Shown: positions 44,498 through 52,717 of the stretch, one piece after another | How positions within the stretch are numbered: position 1 is the first letter of the stretch | How the letters are laid out: each line of letters starts with the position of its first letter | From: Cereibacter_A sp052244495 | GTDB taxonomy: Bacteria > Pseudomonadota > Alphaproteobacteria > Rhodobacterales > Rhodobacteraceae | DNA length: 64,000 nucleotides | NCBI GenBank assembly: GCA_052244495.1 | Contig: JBQPXH010000005.1 | Direction: 5' to 3' (one strand) | Position numbers and translations under genes: made by a program | The notes under the pieces: generated by a model | Seen by the model: only the letters and a program-made list of their open reading frames with translations | Told to the model about the DNA's origin: nothing | The model's database searches: none

Positions 44498-45268
44498 TCA
44501 TGTTCCCGCGTCGGTTGGGAAGAATGCCTCGATCGTCACCTCGGACAGGGCGATGTCGGTGGCGGTGCCGAAGACGGTGGTGGTGCTGAGATAGGACACC
44601 GGACCGGCCTCGGTCTGCAGCCGCAACGGGACGGCAATGCGGGCCTCCCGCGCCGGGGCGAAGTGCTCGGGGCCCTTGGCCGCCGGCATGGGCATCGCCG
44701 CCAGCTCCTCGCGCAGCGCCGCGAGCGCCGGATCGGCCGAGACCTCGATATCGTGGCTCAGCCGCGTCAGCAGATGGTGCCGCCATTCCCGCAGGTTCAG
44801 GATGCGCGGCGCCAGCCCCTCGGGATGCAGGCTGAGGCGCAGGACGTTCACCTCGCCCGCCAGCAGATGCGGCGCGACGCCGGCAAGCAGCGCCTGGACC
44901 GCAGCGTTCGCCGCGATCAGCGTCCAGTGCCGGTCAACGGCCAGCGCCGGATGCGGCATGTGGCCGTCGATCAGCCGCTGGATGAGGTCGCGGACCCTGC
45001 GCATCTCCGGGGCCGCAAGCGCGCTCTGCGGATAATAGGGTGCGAAGCCGGCCGCCGTCAGCATCACGTTGCGCTCGCGCAGCGGCACGCCGAGATGCTC
45101 GCCCAGATGCAGCACCATGTCCCGGCTCGGGCGCGACCGGCCGGATTCGACGAAGCTCAGATGCCGCTGCGAGATCGTCGCATTCGCGGCCAGCGCAAGC
45201 TGGCTCAACCCGCGGCGCTGACGCCACTGGCGGATGAGGTCCCCTGCGCTGTCGGTCATCCGGGCCAT
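44498..45268 (-). CDS. XRE-family regulator with MmyB-like ligand-binding domain
   Basis: A 256-residue regulator. The helix-turn-helix is IRQWRQRRGLSQLALAANAT with ISQRHLSFVESGRSRPS, a standard XRE signature; the C-terminal ~170 residues form an MmyB-like PAS-type domain (LAVDRHWTLIAANAAVQALL, LRLSLHPEGLAPRILNLREW, SYLSTTTVFGTATDIALSEV), which in this family may bind fatty acids or other ligands. It is divergent from a two-gene operon (membrane protein plus DUF1330), 126 bases away, and is its likely regulator. The start may be nine bases further in, at 45259. Confidence 0.9.
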   Translation of the reverse strand: MARMTDSAGDLIRQWRQRRGLSQLALAANATISQRHLSFVESGRSRPSRDMVLHLGEHLGVPLRERNVMLTAAGFAPYYPQSALAAPEMRRVRDLIQRLIDGHMPHPALAVDRHWTLIAANAAVQALLAGVAPHLLAGEVNVLRLSLHPEGLAPRILNLREWRHHLLTRLSHDIEVSADPALAALREELAAMPMPAAKGPEHFAPAREARIAVPLRLQTEAGPVSYLSTTTVFGTATDIALSEVTIEAFFPTDAGT

Positions 45269-45394
45269 GATCGCAAAGCTAGCGCAGGCTCCCGGAGCGA
45301 CAATTACCTGCAAGGTAATCGACCGATCCCGATGCGGTGCGGATGATCGAGGGGACGCTGCCGGAGTTGGCGACGATCCACAAAGGAGCCGATC

Positions 45395-45817
45395 ATGAGA
45401 CCCACCCCTTCGCTCTCGCTTCAGACGCTGCTGGCGCTGGATGCCGCGACCTGCACGGCCATGGCCGGGCTGCTGACGCTGGCAGCTGAGCCCATCGCGC
45501 AGCTGACGCAGTTGCCGCCACACCTGCTGTTCGGCGCCGGTCTTGCCCTGCTTCCGGTGGCCGGGTTCATGGCGCTGCAGGCCCGAAGGACCTGCGTGCC
45601 CCGCTGGGCGGCGCGTGTCGTGATCTGGGGCAATGGCCTCTGGGTCGCGATCAGTCTGCTGCTGCCCTTGACGCGCCTGGTAACGCCGAATGCAACCGGC
45701 TGGGCCTTCCTCGTCCTGCAGGCGCTCGCCGTCGCCGGTCTGGCCCTCGCAGAGGCACGGGCGCTCCATCGGAACGATGGCATCATACGTTCCGGCCGCA
45801 ATGGAGAAACCGCATGA
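45395..45817 (+). CDS. Four-segment integral membrane protein, unknown function
   Basis: A 140-residue protein with four hydrophobic segments (TLLALDAATCTAMAGLLTLA; LLFGAGLALLPVAGFMAL; VVIWGNGLWVAISLLLPL; AFLVLQALAVAGLALAEA). AAAGGAG precedes the ATG. Similar proteins are found beside XRE/MmyB regulators in proteobacteria but have no assigned role. Its stop overlaps the next start by four bases, so the two genes are co-translated. Confidence 0.78.
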   Translation: MRPTPSLSLQTLLALDAATCTAMAGLLTLAAEPIAQLTQLPPHLLFGAGLALLPVAGFMALQARRTCVPRWAARVVIWGNGLWVAISLLLPLTRLVTPNATGWAFLVLQALAVAGLALAEARALHRNDGIIRSGRNGETA

Positions 45818-46152
45818 CCGCCTATGCCATCGGACATCTGCACCGGGTCGAGACGGGCGCCGACATCGTCGCCTACCTCACCGGCATCGACGCCACGCTC
45901 GCGCCCTTCGGCGGGCGGTTCATCATCCACGGCGCCACGCCGCAGGTGCTGGAGGGGGCGTTCCCGGGTGATCTCATCGTCATCGCCTTCCCCGACCTCG
46001 AACGCGCCCGAGGCTGGTACGGATCGGACGCCTATCAGGCGATCCTGCCGCTCCGCCTGCGCAACAGCGAGGGCGACGTGTTCCTGATCGACGGCGTGGA
46101 TGCGGATCACAGGGCGACCGACATCCTGTCGGCCGGACCGGTCGAGAGCTGA
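45814..46152 (+). CDS. DUF1330 protein
   Basis: A 112-residue protein of the dimeric alpha+beta barrel fold. DUF1330 landmarks are YLTGIDATLAPFGGRFIIHG, GDLIVIAFPDLERARGWYGS and AYQAILPLRLRNSEGD. Its reaction is unknown; the fold also includes monooxygenases and degradative enzymes. Encoded directly after a membrane protein gene (ATGA overlap) and divergent from the XRE regulator. Confidence 0.88.
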   Translation: MTAYAIGHLHRVETGADIVAYLTGIDATLAPFGGRFIIHGATPQVLEGAFPGDLIVIAFPDLERARGWYGSDAYQAILPLRLRNSEGDVFLIDGVDADHRATDILSAGPVES

Positions 46153-46418
46153 GCCTCGGGTCAAGCGGCCCGCGGCGCAGGACGTCCGCCGCCGGCCATG
46201 TTCATCAATCGCGTCTCTTTGCGTTGGGCGCCCGCTATGGTCCCCTCGCGGTCGCGGGGGGAAGCGCGGCATGGGTGTGGCCTGGCCCGACAAGCTCACC
46301 GACCGGCAGCGGCAGGCGGTGGAATTCGGGGTGGGCGGGCCGCCGGCCGGATCCGGCCCAGGGAGAGGGCCTGCACCGGGCCGCCGCCCCCCCCAAACTG
46401 CCGCCCGTGCCCGGCGCG

Positions 46419-48779
46419 TCAGAAATCCCAGGTTCCGGTGCCGACCTGGAGGAACGTCCTGTCCGCGCCGTTGGTCTCGCCGTTCAGTCTGACCTCGTCC
46501 ACGTACAGGTTGCGGTCACGGCCGGGCCCTGCGTAACGGTCCTCGAGGAACCTGATGCCGACCTGGTCGCTGCCGTCGAGGTCCCAGTCGCCCGTGAAGG
46601 TGAGCGTCTGCCACTCCCCCGCCGCGCGGTCCGCCGTGACGATCGTGGACGGGGCGACCATCACGCCGTTGACGAGGAGCGCGAACGCAGGGTCGCCCTC
46701 CCACGCGTCGCCGCTCACCCGGACCGACACGGTGTCGGGGGCCGTGCCGCCCGTCGGGGCCCCGGACCGGACGAGAACGAAGTCGTCCAGGAGGGCGCCA
46801 AGGCCGTCGCCGCCCTGGGAGGCCACCTCGCGGATGATGAGCCGGTCCGTGCCGGCCGCGCCGGTGACGGTGGTCGTGAACGTGCCCCACTCCGTCCCGG
46901 GCGTGGCCGTGGCCACGACCCGGTCGTTCCACACCACCTCGACGCCCTGGCTCGATACGGGCACGCCGGGGCGCGCGCGCAGGTCGAAGCTCAGCGTGTG
47001 GGCCTGGCCCGTGGCGGCGTCGACGTCCTGAAAGAAGCCGTCGCGCGCGCTATGGAAGTCGAGCTCGACGAACTGCGAGCCGTCCGTGGCGGTCACGCCG
47101 CGGTGGGCGTCCCACACCTCCATGCGCCCGCCCTCGATGGCCGTCCAGCCGGCGGTCGAGCCGAGCTGGGCCCACTGCCCGGTCGCGACGGAGGGCCCCT
47201 CGAAGGACCCATCCCTCAGCAGGTTGCCGGCTGCCGGCGGGGGAGGCGTGGGCGTGGGAGGCGTGGGCGTGGGCGCGTCGCCCACATCGGGGTCCGTGCC
47301 GCCCGTCGGGGCTCCGGATCGGACGAGCACGAAATCGTCCAGGAGGGCGCCCAGGCCGTCGCCGCCCTGGGAGGCCACCTCGCGGATGATGAGCCGGTCC
47401 GTACCGGCCGCGCCGGTGACGGTGGTCGTGAACGTGCCCCAGTCCGTCCCGGGCGTGGCCGTGGCCACGACCCGGTCGTTCCACACCACCTCGACGCCCT
47501 GGCTCGAGACGGGCACGCCGGGGCGCGCGCGCAGGTCGAAGCTCAGCGTGTAGGCCTCGCCCGTGGCGGCATCGACGTCCTGAAAGAAGCCGTCGCGCGC
47601 GCTGTGGAAGTCGAGCTCGACGAACTGCGAGCCGTTCGTGGCGGTCACGCCGCCGTGGGCGTCCCATACCTCCATGCGCCCGCCCGCGATGGCCGTCCAG
47701 CCGGCGGTCGAGCCGAGCTCGGCCCATTGCCCGGTCGCGACGGAAGGCCCCTCGAAGGACGCGTCCCTCAGGAGGTTGCCGGCTGTCGGCGGGGCGGGCG
47801 TGGGTGTAGGCGTGGGCGTGGGTGTGGGCTCGGGCGCGTCGCCCGTCAGCCAGTCCAGGCGCGCGGCGAAGTCCGCAAGCCAGGCCGCGCGGTCCTCGTA
47901 GACCGTCATGGCGCCGTCGGTGTCGGGCCGGTTGAAGTCGAGCGCATCGTCGGGGTTGTCGGTGTAGTAGCGCCCCGGGCCGCCCGATGGCCGCTGGACG
48001 AACTCGCCGCCCCAGCTTTCCTTCGTGGGGTCGTTCTGATCGCCGTTGAGGAAGCGGAACACCGTGGGGCTGTCGCCCATCTTCACGCCCGAGACGTTGA
48101 AGATGTCGCCCGAAAGCTGCGCGAAGAGGTCCCCGAGCGCGCCATGGCCGCGCGCGTTCACCTCGTGCCAGCCCTTGATGATGTCCTGCGTCCATTCGCC
48201 CCCGGCCGGGCTGGCGTAGGTGCCCCTGAAGGTCGACAGGTTGTCCACCCACATGTCGAAGGCGCCCTTGAAGTTCGCCTTGATGTAGGCGTAGGCGGCC
48301 TCGTCCTGGTCGTCGATGCTGAAGAAGCGGATGTGCGGCGCGATGGACGGGTCGTCGTGGAGAGCCTGCGCGAGGTCGGTCTCGCCGCCCCAGGTGAGCA
48401 CGTTGAGCACCTCCCCTGCGGCCGCGGCCTTCTTGGCCTCGACAATAATGGCACGGGAGGAGTCGGTGGGGTTCGACCAGCCCTGGCTCGGCGCCGTGTC
48501 GAGCGCGCCTTGCCAGCTGACGGCTTTCAACTGTTCGGCGGTCTTGAAGTCGCCGCTGCGCGCGGCGAGCTTGGCGTGGTCGAGGCCATAGGTGTCGATG
48601 ATGCGGTCGATGTCGCCCACGAGGCCGTCCTGGGCGTTCCACTTGGACGCGGTGGCGGCGATGCCGACAATGTTCATCTTGTCTTGGTAGAGCAGCGCAT
48701 GGATGAGCGACTGGGAGTCGTCCTTCTCCTCGGCGGCGAGCCTGAGGTCGGTCGATATGAAGACTCTGGGCAGTGGCAT
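46419..48779 (-). CDS. Sde182-type (DUF1593) nucleoside hydrolase-like protein with duplicated carbohydrate-binding-like modules
   Basis: A 786-residue modular protein. Residues 1-310 are a DUF1593/Sde182 NH-like domain (PRVFISTDLRLAAEEKDDSQ, KMNIVGIAATASKWNAQDG, VLNVLTWGGETDLAQAL). Two ~150-residue beta-rich modules follow, each starting GNLLRD(A/G)SFEGPSVATGQWA and separated by Pro-Thr linkers (PTPTPTPTPTPAPP). The C-terminus resembles the Ca-dependent xylan-binding CBM60 type (VSVRVSGDAWEGDPAFALLV, SDQVGIRFLEDRYAGPGRDR). No signal peptide is visible, so export may use a C-terminal type I route or the frame may be incomplete. A truncated paralogue lies upstream. Likely acts on extracellular polysaccharide; activity is not demonstrated. 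Confidence 0.82.
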   Translation of the reverse strand: MPLPRVFISTDLRLAAEEKDDSQSLIHALLYQDKMNIVGIAATASKWNAQDGLVGDIDRIIDTYGLDHAKLAARSGDFKTAEQLKAVSWQGALDTAPSQGWSNPTDSSRAIIVEAKKAAAAGEVLNVLTWGGETDLAQALHDDPSIAPHIRFFSIDDQDEAAYAYIKANFKGAFDMWVDNLSTFRGTYASPAGGEWTQDIIKGWHEVNARGHGALGDLFAQLSGDIFNVSGVKMGDSPTVFRFLNGDQNDPTKESWGGEFVQRPSGGPGRYYTDNPDDALDFNRPDTDGAMTVYEDRAAWLADFAARLDWLTGDAPEPTPTPTPTPTPAPPTAGNLLRDASFEGPSVATGQWAELGSTAGWTAIAGGRMEVWDAHGGVTATNGSQFVELDFHSARDGFFQDVDAATGEAYTLSFDLRARPGVPVSSQGVEVVWNDRVVATATPGTDWGTFTTTVTGAAGTDRLIIREVASQGGDGLGALLDDFVLVRSGAPTGGTDPDVGDAPTPTPPTPTPPPPAAGNLLRDGSFEGPSVATGQWAQLGSTAGWTAIEGGRMEVWDAHRGVTATDGSQFVELDFHSARDGFFQDVDAATGQAHTLSFDLRARPGVPVSSQGVEVVWNDRVVATATPGTEWGTFTTTVTGAAGTDRLIIREVASQGGDGLGALLDDFVLVRSGAPTGGTAPDTVSVRVSGDAWEGDPAFALLVNGVMVAPSTIVTADRAAGEWQTLTFTGDWDLDGSDQVGIRFLEDRYAGPGRDRNLYVDEVRLNGETNGADRTFLQVGTGTWDF
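46742..47845. repeat. 552-bp direct tandem duplication inside the Sde182-type gene
   Basis: Two adjacent units, 46742-47293 and 47294-47845, align base for base at a constant offset of 552 (184 codons). Checkpoints: ccgtgccgcccgtcggg at 46742 and 47294, and ggtcgcgac at 47181 and 47733. Differences are scattered single bases, mostly silent. The period is an exact number of codons, so the frame is kept and one whole binding module plus linker was doubled. Confidence 0.92.
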
Positions 48780-48850
48780 GGCGGGTGGTATCTCCGTTGT
48801 CGTTGCCTGGATCAGACTGCTGGCTTTGCAGAGGCGGCGGCGCGTGCCTC

Positions 48851-49321
48851 TTAGATGATGGCCTGGGAGCCGACGGTCGCTTTTAAGTATCCCGCTTTAG
48901 GCGCCACTGACGTTGCGCCCTGCCAGGAATTATCGCGCAATTCGCCTGCGTCCTTGAACTTGTCGCTTTTCGCCTGAAGCTTTGACTGGTCGCTCTCGCA
49001 GGTGTCGATTATGCCTCTGACATCACCAGCCCGACCGTCCTGAATACCCCACTTCGAGGCAGTGGCGGATATTCCGACGATGTCCATCTTGTCGCGGTAA
49101 AACAAGGCGCGGATCAACGCCGGAGCATCATCCTTCTCCACGCAACCCATATTGCGATCAGAAGAGATAGAAACTCTGGGTAAGTTCATTGGGCATTGCT
49201 TTCCACAAAGATCGTCCTTGTTCATTGTTTCAGCGTCAGCTTGCCTTTTGGCATGCTTTATTGCCTGGGCGAGATGCGGATCTAACCCGGCAGCCATGAG
49301 GTTTCGAAGCACGGATTTCAT
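48851..49321 (-). pseudogene. Truncated paralogue of the Sde182-type protein
   Basis: Residues after about 45 match the N-terminus of the downstream gene: NLPRVSISSDRNMGCVEKDD, LIRALFYRDKMDIVGISATA, SKWGIQDGRAGDVRGIIDT, DNSWQGATSVAP. The reading frame ends at VGSQAII where the full gene continues RAIIVEAKK, so only about 110 residues of a 310-residue domain remain. It has a different N-terminal extension (LMAAGLDPHLAQAIKHAKRQ) and is clearly more AT-rich than its surroundings, suggesting separate acquisition rather than a fresh tandem copy. Might be translated, but unlikely to be active. Confidence 0.65.
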
Positions 49322-50060
49322 CGGTTGGGGCGGGGCATTAGACCTGAAGAAGGAGCCTCGGATCGTCCTGGAGCAAGGAGAACCCCCGCAAACTAAAGGC
49401 CATCAAGAGCCAGCGAGGACCCTCTATACTGTGGTTCCCTCGGACTCAAGAAAAAACTACCTTGGGTTGCGCTGGCTACACACGGTCCCGCTAGGGTTGC
49501 GAGGCCTCCGCGCGAATTATCCTTTAGAGGTAGGGCAGTAGAATGGCGGCATCAGACAACATGCGCCACCCACCTGTGTGCCTTGGCGGCAACAAACCGC
49601 CGAGATCGCGCATGCAACAGCCCCGCCGGGCGATTCGGAACAGGGCAGAGGCGATCCGACCGGAATATCTTTCCAAGGATGAAGGAAGGGTCGGCCGCGA
49701 CGTCGCATGATGCGAGGGAGGTGCTGCAGGCACGAGTCTGACCGGACCGAGCCCGAGCGATGTTCAGCAGTCTGGGGGAAGCCGGATGGCCGAATCGACC
49801 ATCCGGTGGTCTGCCCTTGGAAAGTGGTTTCCGTCACGAGCGTTGCTGCAGAAAGGCAGCCTGAGGCCGGGCTACCCCTTTCACCTCGGGGTTCAGGCGA
49901 CGCGGATGAACTCTCGGCTGTGCCAAGGGCTGTGATGCGGTTCGTGAGGGCGATGCGGATGTGGATTTCGGCGGTCTGGCGCTAGGGGTCTCTTGCGGCG
50001 ATGCGCTCGCCGAACGACTTGAGGCAGCGCATCCTGGTTAGGCTCAGGACTCGTTCTGGA
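49322..50060. other. Long stretch with no supportable gene
   Basis: About 740 bases between the truncated paralogue and the first IS relic. Base composition varies, with an AT-richer first 200 bases. No coding frame has a recognisable family or ribosome site, and no RNA gene was recognised. It may be further decayed mobile DNA. Confidence 0.4.
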
Positions 50061-50545
50061 TCACAGCCAGAACATGACGGTTGCGGCGAGTGCGATGGCG
50101 GAGAAGAAGGTGTGCGGGCAACGGTCGTATCGGGTGGCGACACGCCTCCAGTCCTTCAGCCGACCGAGCACGATCTCGATGCGATTGCGGCGCTTGTATT
50201 TCCGCTTGTCGTATCTCACGGCCCTCTTGCGGGACTTCCGGACTGGGATGCACACCTTCATCCCCTTGCCTTTCAATACGTCTCGGAACCAATCGGCATC
50301 GTAACCTCTGTCCGCCAGAAGCCAGTCTGCTTTTGGAAGGCTGTCCAGCAGCGCCGCCGAACAGGTGTAGTTGCCGACCTGTCCCGCGGACATGAAGCAC
50401 CCGATCGGCCGGCCCTTCGGCACGCAGCTTGGTGTTCATGTCCCCCGTTCTCAGGGAAACAGTCCCCGGACTGTTTCCTGATCTTCGAACTGCGCCCGAT
50501 CTGGCGTCCACGCCCCGCTTTATGGATGGCCCGCCACCTCCGGCC
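50061..50545 (-). pseudogene. IS5-family transposase remnant, interrupted by a palindromic insert
   Basis: The C-terminal part is intact in one frame: KGRPIGCFMSAGQVGNYTCS, ALLDSLPKADWLLADRGYDA, KYKRRNRIEIVLGRLKDWRR, HTFFSAIALAATVMFWL, all typical of the IS5/IS427 type. Upstream, GRQIGRS is in another frame; where intact relatives read GRTKGGMNTKL, a palindrome (50451-50481) intervenes and shifts the frame before DMNTKLRA. The 5' half of the gene is missing. Terminal inverted repeats were not found. Confidence 0.82.
50451..50481. repeat. Palindromic element copy 1 (in IS5-type relic)
   Basis: Left arm TCAGGGAAACAGTCC (50451-50465), spacer CC, right arm GGACTGTTTCCTGA (50468-50481); arms pair over 14 bp with one bulged G. 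It interrupts the transposase frame where homologues are continuous. Similar to copies at 51751-51782 and 52296-52342. Confidence 0.8.
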
Positions 50546-50591
50546 GCCCTCTGTAGGATGTCGGTTTTCAACGAAGGAAGGAGAGCGAGCC

Positions 50592-51216
50592 ATGAGCATT
50601 GTGATCCTGGGGATTGATCCGGGCAAGAACAGCTGCAGCGTGGTTGGACTGGATGCCAGCGGCAAGGTCGCCGTGAGACGGCGGATGCGTCGTGACGCGG
50701 TCATCACCTTCGCCGCGCGGCTGACACCGTGCATCATGGCGATGGAAGTGTGCTGCGGGGCGCATCACATGGGTCGTGCGCCGGCCGCGCTCGGGCACGA
50801 GATCCGGTTGATGTCGCCGGAGTATGTTCGCCCCCACGTCAAGGCGCAGAGTGAGACGGGAAAGCGAATGATCCAGTGGATCATTCGCCCGCCGAACGAC
50901 GACCGGGACGCCGAGGCGATTGCGGAAGCGGCCGCCCGTCCGACCGTGCGCGTTGTCGAACTCAAGAGCGAGGAGCAGCTTGACGTTCAGACGCTGCACT
51001 AGGTACGCGATCGTCTGGTCGGGGAGCGAACCTCCCTGACCAACCAGATCCGCAGCCTGCTGCTGGAGCGCGGGCAGTGCCTGGTTGCGCGGGCTGCTGT
51101 CGCGTTCTCATCCCAATGTCGCCGTCGTCGCGCTTGCTGCCAAGATGGCCCGCACCGTCTGGGCGCTCTTGCGCCACGAACGAGTCTACGACCCTGTGCC
51201 GTTGGCGGTGGGCTGA
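50592..51216 (+). pseudogene. IS110-family transposase, nonsense mutation and internal deletion
   Basis: Begins ATG at 50592 after GGAAGGAG with MSIVILGIDPGKNSCSVVGL, the RuvC-like DEDD opening of IS110 enzymes, then MAMEVCCGAHHMGRA, VRPHVKAQSETGK, NDDRDAEAIAEAA and ELKSEEQLDVQTLH. A TAG at 51001-51003 stops the frame, after which the same frame continues VRDRLVGERTSLTNQIRSLL. Beyond about 51075 most of the C-terminal Tnp_20 domain is deleted; the true tail resurfaces as ALAAKMARTVWALLRHERVY ending at 51216. It cannot make an active transposase unless the stop is read through, and the deletion removes the catalytic Ser region. Confidence 0.85.
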
Positions 51217-51344
51217 CGAAACGTGCGTCCCTCCAGTCCTCGGACGGACACGACAAGCTGCGAGCGGTGAGAGGAAGATGGCCTGACAGTTGAACGGCGT
51301 CTCGAAAGCCTCCGGTCAAAAATGGTCTCCGAGGCGGACCCCTT

Positions 51345-51834
51345 TATGAGGATCGAGACGCGCGGATCTCCATCTTGGCAGCGGCGCTGGCGCCGACATG
51401 CCGGATACGTTTGTGCAGACTGATCATGCTGTCGCCCAATCGGCGCTTGCACCGGGGCGGACCATACGTTTCACCCCAAGGCTCGACGCCGTGCGATGCG
51501 CCTTCACGTAGGTCGCGTCGATCATGATGGTCTTGTGCTCGGCCCTCTCGGCCGCCAGACCCATCATGATCCGTGCGAAGACACCATTGTCGCTCCAACG
51601 CTTCCAGCGGTTTTACAGGGTCTTGGCCGGACCGTATTCCCTGGGGGCATCGCACCATCGCAAGCCATTGCGGTTGATGAAGATAATGCCGCTCAGGACG
51701 CGCCGGTCGTCGACGCGTGGCTTGCCATGGCCCTTGGGAAGAGAGGAGGATCAGACGACAGTCCGGTGGACTGTCGTCCCGACGAACGGCTTCAGACCCT
51801 CCTGGGCGTCCGTCAGCCAGAAAAGGTTGCTCAT
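51345..51834 (-). pseudogene. Second IS5-type (IS427-like) transposase relic, interrupted by a palindromic insert
   Basis: Minus-strand start at 51834 reads MSNLFWLTDAQEGLKPF, as in many Rhodobacterales IS proteins, then breaks at a palindrome (51751-51782) and resumes with PKGHGKPRVDDRRVLSGIIF, INRNGLRWCDAPREYGPAKT, a stop codon, NRWKRWSDNGVFARIM and IMIDATYVKAHRTASSLG. The C-terminal catalytic part is missing or scrambled. This corresponds to the first half of the two-frame IS of which 50061-50545 resembles the second half, though the two are different relics. Confidence 0.82.
51751..51782. repeat. Palindromic element copy 2 (in second IS5-type relic)
   Basis: TCAGACGACAGTCC (51751-51764), spacer GGT, then GGACTGTCGTCCCGA (51768-51782). 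The inner 11 bp of each arm pair perfectly. It lies between codons for LKPF and PKGHGKP of the transposase, positions adjacent in intact relatives, and brings an in-frame stop. Confidence 0.8.
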
Positions 51835-51989
51835 CGGTCAGGTCTCCTTGCGAGGCCTGACTCACGCGAACTGTCCAAAGTCAATGGGCCTGGAGCCTAG
51901 GCTCCAAACGCTGTTCTCATTCCCGATATCGTGGAAGCCTTGAGACCGGCACGGTGTTGGTTCTATCCGCACACCAGACCTCCACGGGA

Positions 51990-52633
51990 GTAGTTATGCC
52001 GCAAGAGACGCGAACGTCTGGCCTGCCCCTATTGAGTGGTCCGGTTTCAATCTCAGTGCATGACGGGCCTCAGCACCACGGTCGGGGCGGCCGGTGTAGC
52101 AGGTGCGGGTGGCGAGGCCGGCCACTGCACTGCCCTTGGTGCTGGGGGACGCTAGCCGTGCTATGAATGCGGGCGCCTTGTGTTGCAATGCTGGCGCTAG
52201 GCCTCAATCACGATCCGGGCCTCGGCCAGGCTGTAGCAGATCTAGCCGTTCAACAGCTCGTCGCGGAGCTTCGAGTTGAAGCTCTCGCAGTAGCCCTGCC
52301 TCGGGAAGACGGTCCCCCAGACCGTTTTCCGGCCCTCAGCAGTCCCAAGGGCTTCCCGGCTCGATGAAGGCGCATCGGGCGCTGACCGCGGCGATCCATG
52401 TCCGCACAGCGGTCGCGATTAACTACGGCCCGTAGCACGTCGGGAAGAAGGGCTGTCGTGAGGTTATGGCCACGCGCGCAGCCCCCAGATAGCGCAGCGT
52501 GTGGCGATAACCGGGTCTCAGTCACGCCGATCAACCGAACCGCCTCAGCCACCGAGTGGCCTTGCGCACCAGCACGTCGGCCTGCCGAAGCTAGGCCACG
52601 ATCTTCTCCGGTTTGTGCTTCTTCTGTCCCATC
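51990..52633 (-). pseudogene. IS3-family element relic (orfA start joined to orfB end)
   Basis: The minus strand from 52633 reads MGQKKHKPEKIVA, a stop, LRQADVLV and then in a shifted frame HSVAEAVRLIGVTETR, the start of an IS3 OrfA. After a large deletion the OrfB end appears: FIEPGSPW, a palindromic insert (52296-52342), GYCESFNSKLRDELLNG, a stop, ICYSLAEARIVIEA, a stop and RQHCNTRRPHS, ending with ATPAAPTVVLRPVMH. With the DDE core deleted and several stops, it is a fossil. Confidence 0.85.
52296..52342. repeat. Palindromic element copy 3 (in IS3 relic)
   Basis: CTGCCTCGGGAAGACGGTC (52296-52314), spacer CCCCA, then GACCGTTTTCCGGCCCTCAGCAG (52320-52342 in two pieces of under 20 when read by arms). 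Arms pair with a few mismatches and a two-base gap. It sits between PGSPW and GYCESFN of the transposase, replacing two codons. Confidence 0.75.
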
Positions 52634-52717
52634 CTGCGTCCTCCATCGCGCCCGAAAGCCTACCTCAGACAGGACAACTTTTCCGGGGGCCGACCGACCG
52701 GAGGCAGTTCCCGCATC

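Noticed and set aside
46742..47845. CRISPR or small tandem repeat array
   Set aside because: Only two units of 552 bp with coding content; no short repeat-spacer pattern is present anywhere in the window.
49517..49985. Short frames in the gap before the IS relics
   Set aside because: No ribosome site, no family resemblance and both strands are equally open.
50451..52342. Reading the three palindromes as ordinary transcription terminators
   Set aside because: They have no T-runs, lie inside transposase frames rather than after genes, and share arm sequence with one another.
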